The notes below the pieces were generated by a model. It saw nothing but the letters and a program-made list of their open reading frames with translations, searched no databases and had not been told where the DNA came from. A stretch of 6,147 nucleotides of DNA, from assembly GCA_947461495.1 (NCBI GenBank), contig CANHLV010000124.1, positions 1 through 6,147 of the forward strand, read 5' to 3'. The stretch's first letter is position 1; every line of letters starts with the position of its first letter. The DNA comes from Chitinophagaceae bacterium (GTDB lineage: Bacteria > Bacteroidota > Bacteroidia > Chitinophagales > Chitinophagaceae). Shown here piece by piece: positions 1 through 5,976 of this stretch. Position numbers and translations under genes: made by a program.

Positions 1-987
1 GTTGATGAACCCAAAATAACCAACTGTAACCATCTTTTTTTCATCATAATTGTCGATGATACGATCGTAAATCATGGGTTCGATAGTTTGCCCTAGATTA
101 TTGATCATGCCATATTTTTTGCCATCACCTACAACGGCCACATTATAATAAAATGGCTCGGCCCTTTTATAAATCAAAGGTATTACTTCGTTTCCGGTGC
201 TATCGATATAACCAAATTTGTCTTTTATGGCGACTCTAGCTCTTCTGCTCCAAAAACTTTCTGCAAAATCATATTCTCTTTTACTGATTTTGATTCCGTT
301 ACTGTCAAAAAAACTGCATTTGTTTTTTCTCTTACCCAAAAAACTACCACCGTTGTAACTCAGGCATTGCATCTCATCATATATGAAAGGTTGTTTTTGT
401 TCTCCTATTGGATTCAAAATACCCCACTTGTCATTCAACTTTGCTTGTAGTACACCATTTTTTGTTACAGCAAATATTTCCTGATAACTAGCTCTTATAA
501 TAACATTTCCCTTTTTATCAATAATGCCCCATTTCGCATTTGTCAAATCAACATCTGCATATTTCAAAGAATACCTGTTGTTGAATCTTTGTATTTTTTT
601 GGTATTTTCAACAAAAGAATAACTGTTGGTGCGATGTTGTTGAATTTCTTTTTGCTTTACCTCTTGAGGCTTCAAGATTTTATAATCGCTGATTTTGCTT
701 TCACAAAGATTATAGGCACGTATAATTTCGCCTCTTCTATTTCGGAACAAATAAATATTTGGATTTGGATCAGGAATGTACATAGAAGAATTCATCATGC
801 TGTATCTGTAAGCCTCCTGATGGTCTGCAACACCGAAAAATATCATGACCATTTGTATGTCATCCACATATTCGTAATAAGAAACACTGTAGTTGTAATA
901 CTCTTTTGGGTTTTGAGCTTGGGCTGAAAATATAGATCCCGTTAAAAAGAAAAATAGAAGAGTTGCTTTGTTGTAAAAAAACTTCAT
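1..987 (-). CDS. Secreted WG-repeat protein, partial (C-terminus off the window)
   Basis: The minus-strand frame is open without a stop from ATG at 987-985 to base 1 (329 codons), so the C-terminus lies outside. The product starts MKFFYNK, followed by a hydrophobic stretch and a cleavage-like SAQAQ at about residues 21-25, which indicates a Sec signal peptide and export. Residues 30-145 match no family I recognise. From about residue 150 the protein is built of WG-type beta repeats of about 35 residues: KWGIID (152), KWGILN (187), a degenerate KCSFFD (223), KFGYID (257), KYGMIN (291) and the start of another, YFGFIN (324). Each is followed by a G-x-x-I-x-P-x-x-Y-like segment. WG repeats are known in many Bacteroidota proteins; their role is generally unknown, and binding or scaffolding is only inferred. 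The gene is divergent from the TMTC-like gene and shares its 127-nt upstream region. Confidence 0.9.
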   Translation of the reverse strand, partial: MKFFYNKATLLFFFLTGSIFSAQAQNPKEYYNYSVSYYEYVDDIQMVMIFFGVADHQEAYRYSMMNSSMYIPDPNPNIYLFRNRRGEIIRAYNLCESKISDYKILKPQEVKQKEIQQHRTNSYSFVENTKKIQRFNNRYSLKYADVDLTNAKWGIIDKKGNVIIRASYQEIFAVTKNGVLQAKLNDKWGILNPIGEQKQPFIYDEMQCLSYNGGSFLGKRKNKCSFFDSNGIKISKREYDFAESFWSRRARVAIKDKFGYIDSTGNEVIPLIYKRAEPFYYNVAVVGDGKKYGMINNLGQTIEPMIYDRIIDNYDEKKMVTVGYFGFIN

Positions 988-1037
988 ATGGTTAAATGAT
1001 AAGATTAAAATTTAAGAAAAAGAATTTTCAATTAAAT

Positions 1038-1053
1038 TACTTTTGCAAATGTA
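1038..1053. promoter_or_regulatory. Back-to-back divergent -7 promoter boxes forming a near-palindrome
   Basis: Bases 1038-1045 read TACTTTTG on the plus strand and 1046-1053 read TACATTTG on the minus strand. Both fit the Bacteroidetes sigma-ABfr -7 consensus TAnnTTTG exactly. Together they make a 16-bp inverted repeat with seven of eight pairs matching. Predicted transcription would start roughly 60 nt before the ATG at 1115 and roughly 50 nt before the ATG at 987. No TTG-type -33 box is found at the expected distance for either direction, so promoter function is inferred from the -7 boxes alone. The palindrome could instead be an operator. Confidence 0.5.
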
Positions 1054-1114
1054 TATCAAGTAAAAATAACCTTGTATCACGTGTAGTTTTTTAACAATTC
1101 ACAAATCAATTTTG

Positions 1115-3220
1115 ATGTCGAAAACTAAAACCCAGCCAGCTGCAAATAAACCCCAAGTTGTTGTTGAAAAAAAATCCCCCAACATTTTTTTAATCAAAAT
1201 TTTTCTTGTGGCTGTTGTTATCATGCTGTATGGCCAATCTATAAAATTTGATTTCACTCTTGATGATGATTTGTTTTATTTGAAACACAAATCTGTGCAA
1301 CAAGGCATTGACGGTATTGCAGATATTTTTTCTAAAGGCTCATTAAATCAATTTGACGGAACAACAGGAGTGCAACCATATCGTCCGATAACGCTTACTG
1401 TATTTGCTGTTCAGAAAACATTATTTGATAATTCCCCTTCAGCAGCACATTTCATAAACATGTTGTTTTACATATTTGTTGCTCTGGTTGTATTTGAATT
1501 ATTACGAAAATTATTTTCAGGATTTCATATTTATGCTATTGCTTTAATGGCTTTATTGTTTGTTGTTCATCCGATTCATACCGAGGTGGTATCTAGTGTA
1601 AAAAGTATGGACGAATTACTGGCAGCGTTATTTGGCTTTATGGCATGGCGTTTTTTCTTACATGAAGACGCAGAAAAAAACAATTCATGGCTCTTTATTG
1701 GACTAGGTTCTTTGTTTTATTTTTTATCATTGTTATCAAAAGAAAGTGCTGTTGCTTTTTTGATTATCATTCCATTGAGTGTGATCATGATTCAGAAAAA
1801 AGAAATTAAAACATCATTAAAAGTATTGATTCCATTGGGTTTGATGACATTCCTTTTTTTAATCATCAGACATAATGTAATTGGCATTTCAACACAAAGC
1901 AAGGATATGGCCATTCTTGAAAATGTCTTAAACGCTTCCACAAGTATTTGGCAAACAACAGCTACAAAATCGGTAATTCTATTTCATTATATCAGATTAC
2001 TTTTTGTGCCATGGCCTTTAACATGGGATTATTCATACAACCAGATTCCACTGGTAAACTGGAGTTCTGTTATTGCTTGGTTGGGATTGATCATTTATGG
2101 TGGACTTTTTATTTATGCGATTTTACGATTTAAGAAACAACCATTGTTTTCATTTTTAATTCTATTCTTTTTTATTAGTTCTGCACCAACGAACAATCTT
2201 TTTTTAATCAATGGAGCTACAATAGGAGAAAGATTTTTATTTGTCCCTTCATTTGCTTTTTCAACCGGATTGATTATTCTTTCAATAAATCGTTTCAATA
2301 TAAATCCGAAAGATTTTTCGTTTAAAAATAAAATGGTTTTTACAGGATTCGTTTCAATCTTATTGATTGTTTTTTCTGTATTAACTATAAATAGGGCAGC
2401 AGATTGGAAATCAAATCTCATTTTATTTACAAAGGGTGTAGAGCGCTCACCAAAAAGCAGTCGTGCACAATATAGTTTGGCAACAGAATATTTGAATTTA
2501 TCAGAAAGTATAACAGACACCGCTGAGAAAAACATTTACCTTAGAAATTCATTATTGCATTTTAATAAGAGTTTGGAAATTTTGCCCGAGAATAAATTGT
2601 CTCATTATAATTCCGGACTTTGTTATACTCAACTTGATGATACAGCACAAGCCATTTTGCATTATAGAAAAGCTGTTTTACTTGATTCGGCATACATAAT
2701 GGCAACAAACAACTTAGGAGTATTGTTTCAAGCAAAATACCAATTCGACAGCGCTCAAAAATATTATGAAATGGCTGTTAAGATTGATCCCAATGCAAAA
2801 AAACCCAAAAACAATCTCGGAGATTTATTTATTATGAAAGGCCTTTATTATTCAAAAATTGGAGATCCAACAACTTCGATATCATGCTATCATCAAAGCA
2901 TTGTATACAACGGCGAAAATGTTTTTATACTTAATAATATGGCTTCATTGTTCTCTTCAATAAAAAATTATGATAGCGCTTTATATTACCTGAAAAAAGC
3001 TGAAAAGATAGAACCAAAGAATCTGATGGTATTACAAAATATCGCAGCAGTTTCGTTTCTAAGTAATAATTATCTTCAGGCACTTGAATATGCAAATATT
3101 TCACTTTCAATAAATGGCAATCTTAAAAAAAGTTATGGAATATTGGCAGATACTTATGTAGCCTTGGGAAATGTAAAAGAGGCCGCAAGGTATCGTCAAT
3201 TGTATAATCAATCAAAATAA
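1115..3220 (+). CDS. TMTC-like membrane protein: GT-C glycosyltransferase fold plus TPR repeats
   Basis: The product is 701 residues. The N-terminal 425 residues are polytopic, with about 11 hydrophobic segments (the first at about 25-42, the last at about 407-424). The C-terminal 270 residues form about seven TPR units (from about 450 to 699). Family signatures resembling eukaryotic TMTC O-mannosyltransferases and their bacterial relatives are an acidic FTLDDD (D50-D52) in the first extracytoplasmic loop, where GT-C enzymes keep catalytic or metal-binding acids; HPIHTEVV (152-159); LLSKESA (206-212); GERFLFVPS (371-379); and a W-x(8)-G-V-x-x-SPKS linker (W431) leading into the TPRs. By analogy it would transfer a sugar from a lipid-phosphate donor to protein on the periplasmic side; donor and target are unknown. 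ATG at 1115 is preferred over the adjacent TTG at 1112. It is the first gene of an operon with the small gene 2 nt downstream. Confidence 0.85.
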   Translation: MSKTKTQPAANKPQVVVEKKSPNIFLIKIFLVAVVIMLYGQSIKFDFTLDDDLFYLKHKSVQQGIDGIADIFSKGSLNQFDGTTGVQPYRPITLTVFAVQKTLFDNSPSAAHFINMLFYIFVALVVFELLRKLFSGFHIYAIALMALLFVVHPIHTEVVSSVKSMDELLAALFGFMAWRFFLHEDAEKNNSWLFIGLGSLFYFLSLLSKESAVAFLIIIPLSVIMIQKKEIKTSLKVLIPLGLMTFLFLIIRHNVIGISTQSKDMAILENVLNASTSIWQTTATKSVILFHYIRLLFVPWPLTWDYSYNQIPLVNWSSVIAWLGLIIYGGLFIYAILRFKKQPLFSFLILFFFISSAPTNNLFLINGATIGERFLFVPSFAFSTGLIILSINRFNINPKDFSFKNKMVFTGFVSILLIVFSVLTINRAADWKSNLILFTKGVERSPKSSRAQYSLATEYLNLSESITDTAEKNIYLRNSLLHFNKSLEILPENKLSHYNSGLCYTQLDDTAQAILHYRKAVLLDSAYIMATNNLGVLFQAKYQFDSAQKYYEMAVKIDPNAKKPKNNLGDLFIMKGLYYSKIGDPTTSISCYHQSIVYNGENVFILNNMASLFSSIKNYDSALYYLKKAEKIEPKNLMVLQNIAAVSFLSNNYLQALEYANISLSINGNLKKSYGILADTYVALGNVKEAARYRQLYNQSK

Positions 3221-3222
3221 AA

Positions 3223-3555
3223 ATGTTACAAAAAAGCATACTCTTAATTTTTATCAACTTAATGAGTAATCATTGTTTTTCACAAGATTTTAAAAATACA
3301 AATCCGGCTGATAGTAGTCGTTCGTTTTATGAAGCTGAAGCTAGCTGTGGTTCCTGTCAATTTAACATGAAAGGCAACGGCTGCTTTTTGGCAATAAGAT
3401 TAAATAAAAAAAAATATTTTGTACAAGGTGCAGGAATTGATGATTTTGGAGATGCTCACAATGAGAAAGGATTTTGTAATGCAATCAGAAAAGTATTAGT
3501 TTCCGGAGATATAAAAGGAGATAGCATTAACATAATTTATTTAAAGCTTCAATAA
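3223..3555 (+). CDS. Small secreted cysteine-rich protein, DUF6370-like
   Basis: The product is 110 residues. A hydrophobic start ends in NHCFS-Q, a likely signal peptidase I site after S20 (C18 is not in a good lipobox). The mature part has the pattern C42-x2-C45-Q-x3-KG-x-G-C54, then YFVQGAGIDD (65-74), GDAH (76-79) and GFCNAIRK (83-90, with C85). This matches, from memory, small Bacteroidota proteins annotated DUF6370; the function of that family is not known to me. Four cysteines plus D73, D74, D77 and H79 could bind a metal or form two disulfides, but this is inference. The ATG lies 2 nt after the stop of the TMTC-like gene, so the two are almost surely co-transcribed. The protein could be a partner or substrate of that enzyme, or merely a passenger. 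Confidence 0.8.
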   Translation: MLQKSILLIFINLMSNHCFSQDFKNTNPADSSRSFYEAEASCGSCQFNMKGNGCFLAIRLNKKKYFVQGAGIDDFGDAHNEKGFCNAIRKVLVSGDIKGDSINIIYLKLQ

Positions 3556-3614
3556 AAAACAAGAATCCCTTAAAACAATAAAATATTACGCTATATTAAT
3601 TCATGCTTACATTA

Positions 3615-3632
3615 CAATCATTTAAATTATTG
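3615..3632. promoter_or_regulatory. 18-bp AT-rich near-palindrome upstream of the hydroxylase gene
   Basis: The sequence CAATCATTTAAATTATTG is an inverted repeat with eight of nine pairs matching, centred on ATTTAAAT, about 87 nt before the ATG at 3719. It could be an operator, but such palindromes arise by chance in DNA this AT-rich. The rest of the 163-nt gap (3556-3718) shows no TAnnTTTG box and no hairpin-plus-T-tract terminator that I can see. Confidence 0.2.
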
Positions 3633-3718
3633 ATAACTGTCATTTAGTTGAGCATCAGCTTTATTAAATAAATAACTCATTTTCGTTTCACATCATTTGT
3701 AGTTATTTAATAATAATC

Positions 3719-4543
3719 ATGTTTGCTATAGAACAAATAGGAGTAATTATTCTGCTTTCCGGATTTATTTTAGAATTATTCATTGCAATCATATTATATC
3801 CTAAAGGCGATTTAATAAAAGACATGCTGGCTAATTTAGTAATTGGGGTAGGAGTACTGATTGCAGGACTGTTAATGAAATTTGTCGCACTCAGTATTTA
3901 TTCTTTCACTTATCATTTTTCTTTTCTAACTCCTAAAGTTTCAATAAAGCTTTGGCTTATTGGATTTTTGCTTTGTGATTTTATAAATTATGTTTATCAT
4001 TATTTAGGTCACAAAACACGTATTCTTTGGGCAGCTCATGTAACTCACCATTCATCTGTTCATTATAATTTATCAGTTGGGTTTAGAATTAATTTTATTC
4101 ATTCCTTTTATCGTTTTTTATTCTGGATTCCACTTTGTTTTATTGGCATTCCACCACAAATGATTTTATTCTTTGAGACATTGAGTGCAATATTTGGTTA
4201 TATAATTCATACAGAAAAGATAAAAAAACTGGGAGTAATAGATCTGGTATTTAATACACCTTCAAATCACAGGGTTCATCATGGTAGCAACCCTGAATAT
4301 ATTGATAAAAACATGGGTGGCATATTGATGATTTTTGATCATCTGTTCGGAACTTATCAACGTGAGAAATCAACTCCTTTGTATGGGATAACCAATAATA
4401 TTGATACCCACAATCCTTTAAAAATATTACTTCATGAATATGTGACTATTTATAAAAAAACATCCCAAATCAAAGGGATTAATAACAAAATCAAATTTCT
4501 GTTTTCAAATCCTACTGATTTGGGAGTAGAAAATAAATTATAA
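3719..4543 (+). CDS. Fatty acid hydroxylase / sterol desaturase superfamily membrane enzyme
   Basis: The product is 274 residues, a usual length for bacterial members. These are membrane-bound di-iron oxygenases that hydroxylate, desaturate or cleave lipids. The histidine ligand boxes are present in order: H94-x3-H98, H107-x2-HH(110-111), a conserved HTEKI with H164, and H184-x2-HH(187-188). The typical tail NPEYIDKNMGG...MIFDHLFGTY follows (191-213). Hydrophobic segments lie at about 7-27, 36-62, 76-93, 125-144 and 146-163. NTPSNHRVHHG most resembles the alkylglycerol monooxygenase-like branch, with N183 where many members have His. The substrate cannot be told from sequence; an ether lipid, sterol-like lipid or carotenoid is possible. 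The last 40 residues are basic and less conserved. The gene stands alone, 163 nt after the preceding operon and convergent with the next gene. The ATG has an AT-only leader and no Shine-Dalgarno. Confidence 0.88.
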   Translation: MFAIEQIGVIILLSGFILELFIAIILYPKGDLIKDMLANLVIGVGVLIAGLLMKFVALSIYSFTYHFSFLTPKVSIKLWLIGFLLCDFINYVYHYLGHKTRILWAAHVTHHSSVHYNLSVGFRINFIHSFYRFLFWIPLCFIGIPPQMILFFETLSAIFGYIIHTEKIKKLGVIDLVFNTPSNHRVHHGSNPEYIDKNMGGILMIFDHLFGTYQREKSTPLYGITNNIDTHNPLKILLHEYVTIYKKTSQIKGINNKIKFLFSNPTDLGVENKL

Positions 4544-4567
4544 ATATTGAAATGATAGATAATAAAA

Positions 4568-5461
4568 TTATTTAAAATCCACAAAATGTTCTCCGTATTT
4601 AATTTTAATCCATTTTTCAAGCATTTCCTCATTTCCCAGCAATTCTCTGGCAAAACCGAGAACTACATATTTCTCATATTCTTCTGGTTTCAATTTTGTA
4701 AATTCTCTTTCATCTATAAATCCAATTATTGAACCTGATCCATAATTATTATACATGAATACAGGTAATCCTTTTTTGTGCAAAGACTCATTAACTTTAC
4801 CAGTAGATAAATTTGATACTGAATTGTATTCTGTTTTCACCGTATCATCTCTTTTTCTATTTTCAGGATTCAATATTTTTTTACGTAATATAATTTCACT
4901 AGAGGATAACATTGAAAAAGGTTTTATAACAACAGGAATATACATTGGAATATTAACGATGTCTCCAAAATAAATACTAGATGAATCCACACAGTTGTAT
5001 TCATTAACAACAAAAGGACAAATTCGATTATCATAAACAGGCATTGGCGATTCTGCATTGATAATCTGATTTTCAAGTTCACGCTGGTAAAACTTATATT
5101 CATCTATTTCTTGATAATATTGAGTATAAGTAATATCTGAATATTTTTCGAATGGTTGAATATAATTAGGATCGTTTTTATTTTTGAGCGAACTGTCACG
5201 TCTGACGACAAAAAATAGACTTCGTGCACGCTGCAGCGTTATATAAATATCCTTCTTATCAAAATTACTGTTAAGTTTTCTGCTTCTCGTTTTAACGTAT
5301 AATTTATTATTTTCAAAAAAAGCATTTACCTTAATAGCATTATTATATAAAAACAGACTATCTTCTAGATCAGGACAAATTATTTTCTTTCCGAAAACAT
5401 TTGTACATTGAGAATAGCACACTGATCCCAAAACGAGGAATATGGTTAGCATATATTTCAT
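4568..5461 (-). CDS. Exported protein of unknown family
   Basis: The product is 297 residues. It begins MKYMLTIFLVLGSVCYSQ, a clear Sec signal peptide with likely cleavage after about S17; C15 is not in a convincing lipobox. The mature protein is mixed and charged, with no transmembrane helix. It has scattered cysteines (mature C19, C29, and a C-P-F and an N-C-V-D in the middle) and a central acidic/aromatic stretch (YTQYYQEIDEYKFYQREL). The best conserved-looking part is near the C-terminus: GLPVFMYNNYGSGSIIGFID, then a helical, charged tail (KLKPEEYEKYVVLGFAREL...). I do not recognise a family and assign no function. Start choice: the ATG at 5461-5459 keeps Lys2, while the next ATG (M4) would leave a signal peptide without a positive N-terminus. 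The preferred start codon lies within the repeat at 5454-5511. The gene is convergent with the hydroxylase gene across a 24-nt gap without a recognisable terminator. Confidence 0.8.
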   Translation of the reverse strand: MKYMLTIFLVLGSVCYSQCTNVFGKKIICPDLEDSLFLYNNAIKVNAFFENNKLYVKTRSRKLNSNFDKKDIYITLQRARSLFFVVRRDSSLKNKNDPNYIQPFEKYSDITYTQYYQEIDEYKFYQRELENQIINAESPMPVYDNRICPFVVNEYNCVDSSSIYFGDIVNIPMYIPVVIKPFSMLSSSEIILRKKILNPENRKRDDTVKTEYNSVSNLSTGKVNESLHKKGLPVFMYNNYGSGSIIGFIDEREFTKLKPEEYEKYVVLGFARELLGNEEMLEKWIKIKYGEHFVDFK

Positions 5462-5511
5462 GTGTTAATTTTATTTTACATAATTGCCACATGTTATGGC
5501 CTTTATTACCA
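5454..5511. repeat. Palindromic direct repeat, copy A (overlaps start of the exported-protein gene)
   Basis: This copy matches 5543-5600 over 58 nt with two differences (5498 and 5509), at an offset of 89. It holds the inner arms of a hairpin: CATGTG (5459-5464) with CACATG (5488-5493), and AATT (5467-5470) with AATT (5482-5485). The outer GGCTAT/ATAGCC arms seen in copy B are missing, because the left side runs into the coding sequence of the minus-strand gene. The start codon of that gene (5461-5459) is part of the CATGTG arm, so in the mRNA it would be base-paired. Confidence 0.85.
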
Positions 5512-5525
5512 TTCTCGGTTGGTAT
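5510..5525. repeat. Short direct repeat, first copy
   Basis: The 16-nt sequence CATTCTCGGTTGGTAT recurs exactly at 5620-5635. It follows copy A of the longer repeat as its twin follows copy B, so both belong to one repeated unit. Just here GTTGGT (5518-5523) and ACCAAC (5528-5533) form a perfect 6-bp hairpin with a 4-nt loop. Confidence 0.8.
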
Positions 5526-5535
5526 GAACCAACTC

Positions 5536-5600
5536 TTATGGCTATTTCATGTGTTAATTTTATTTTACATAATTGCCACATGTTATAGCCTTTATTATCA
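5536..5600. repeat. Palindromic direct repeat, copy B (complete hairpin)
   Basis: Bases 5543-5600 match copy A; 5536-5552 (TTATGGCTATTTCATGT) also match copy C. Bases 5540-5590 form a symmetric imperfect hairpin: GGCTAT (5540-5545) with ATAGCC (5585-5590), CATGTG (5548-5553) with CACATG (5577-5582), and AATT (5556-5559) with AATT (5571-5574). There are no bulges, only opposed mismatches, around an 11-nt loop. This is the architecture of REP-like or MITE-like palindromic elements. No transposase is nearby, so the class is inferred. Confidence 0.8.
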
Positions 5601-5629
5601 CCGAGATTTCGTGACGCTTCATTCTCGGT
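5600..5629. repeat. Perfect 7-bp stem-loop between repeat copies
   Basis: ACCGAGA (5600-5606) pairs exactly with TCTCGGT (5623-5629) around a 16-nt loop containing CGTGACG. The matching junction after copy A lacks about 21 nt, including the left arm, so this hairpin is present only after copy B. There is no T-tract on either strand as expected for an intrinsic terminator. Confidence 0.6.
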
Positions 5630-5641
5630 TGGTATCCAGCC
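5620..5641. repeat. Short direct repeat, second copy, with its own hairpin
   Basis: Bases 5620-5635 are identical to 5510-5525. Although the bases after it differ from the first copy, they again fold: GGTTGG (5627-5632) pairs with CCAGCC (5636-5641), including one G-T wobble, around a 3-nt loop. Retaining a stem with changed sequence suggests that structure may matter, though two copies are too few to prove it. Confidence 0.6.
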
Positions 5642-5646
5642 TAATT

Positions 5647-5690
5647 TTATGGCTATTTCATGTTGGTTACGCTTTATTTTTTATAATTGA
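5647..5690. repeat. Diverged third copy (C) of the palindromic repeat
   Basis: The first 17 nt (TTATGGCTATTTCATGT) are identical to 5536-5552 in copy B, at an offset of 111. The following GTTA...TTTATTTT..TATAATTG keeps the order of copy B with small indels. The right palindrome arm is degraded, so this copy cannot form the full hairpin. Confidence 0.6.
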
Positions 5691-5825
5691 AAAACGCCTT
5701 ATTTATATTGTGTCTACAGAAAACTTTTCCATAAAACAAATGCAATGTAAGTTTGCCAAAAAGGCTTTTCATACATTAATCATCACATCCATCAATGACA
5801 CCAATGCTGTTAAAAATTAGTTTAC
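5691..5825. other. Unassigned stretch with an open plus-strand frame
   Basis: The plus frame ending at TAG 5818-5820 is open through here and reads like coding DNA in its last 40 codons (ending SINDTNAVKN). It has no ATG start of its own at a sensible place, and upstream it runs only through repeat DNA and antisense to the exported-protein gene. I recognise no family. It may be the tail of a broken gene or chance. A perfect TAAGTTTG (TAnnTTTG type) lies at 5748-5755, without a -33 partner. Confidence 0.3.
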
Positions 5826-5935
5826 GTTAAGCAATTACACAAGGAGAGCGGTGCAGATTATTGTTAGGTAATAAGATATTTTAATTTATTAGAAAGTATA
5901 ACAGACGCTTCCAAGAAAAACATTTATCTTGAATT
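5826..5935 (+). pseudogene. Decayed fragment of a TMTC-like/TPR gene paralogue
   Basis: Bases 5851-5930 align without gaps to 2463-2542 of the TMTC-like gene (constant offset 3388), with 64 of 80 identical by my count. In the matching frame the fragment reads SGADYC-stop-VIRYFNLLESITDASKKNIYLEL-stop, against SRAQYSLATEYLNLSESITDTAEKNIYLRNS in the intact protein (about residues 448-480, where the TPRs begin). Weaker similarity extends left to about 5826 (V-K-x-x-x-K-x-S, like V-E-x-x-x-K-S-S). In-frame stops and the lack of the rest of the gene show that it is non-functional. About 20% divergence suggests a separate paralogue, not a recent copy of the neighbour. Confidence 0.75.
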
Positions 5936-5976
5936 ATAAACTAATTATTAAATCGCATTATAAACAATCAAAAAAA

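Noticed and set aside
589..927. Plus-strand 112-residue frame
   Set aside because: It is antisense to the well-supported WG-repeat gene with a signal peptide on the minus strand.
1112..1114. TTG as start of the TMTC-like gene
   Set aside because: It is immediately followed by ATG at 1115, and nothing in the leader favours TTG.
2113..2535. Minus-strand 140-residue frame, and the short plus frame at 1948-2133
   Set aside because: Both are shadows inside the TMTC-like gene, which has clear family motifs in its own frame.
4506..4522. CAAATC...GATTTG inverted repeat as a terminator between convergent genes
   Set aside because: The stem is only 6 bp, lies inside the coding end of the hydroxylase gene, and is not followed by a T-tract on either strand.
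4450..4973. Short frames at 4450-4653 (minus) and 4755-4973 (plus)
   Set aside because: The first overlaps the ends of two convergent genes out of frame; the second is antisense to the exported-protein gene. Neither has a signal of its own.
5470..5690. Minus-strand open frame reading ...HEIAIKLGWIPTENEAS... across the repeats
   Set aside because: The recurring peptide (QLCKIKLTHEIAI) arises from the DNA repeat; the frame has no proper start and ends in the leader of the next gene.
5454..5690. Possible CRISPR array or integron attC sites
   Set aside because: There are only two or three unequal copies with unlike, repeat-bearing gaps. The hairpins lack the attC core motifs (RYYYAAC/GTTRRRY), and there is no cas or integrase gene.
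5401..5820. Plus-strand frame coding for a 139-residue hydrophobic peptide
   Set aside because: It begins with TTG inside the oppositely coded exported-protein gene, and most of it is the repeat array; its recurring LWLFHV segments are translations of the DNA repeat.
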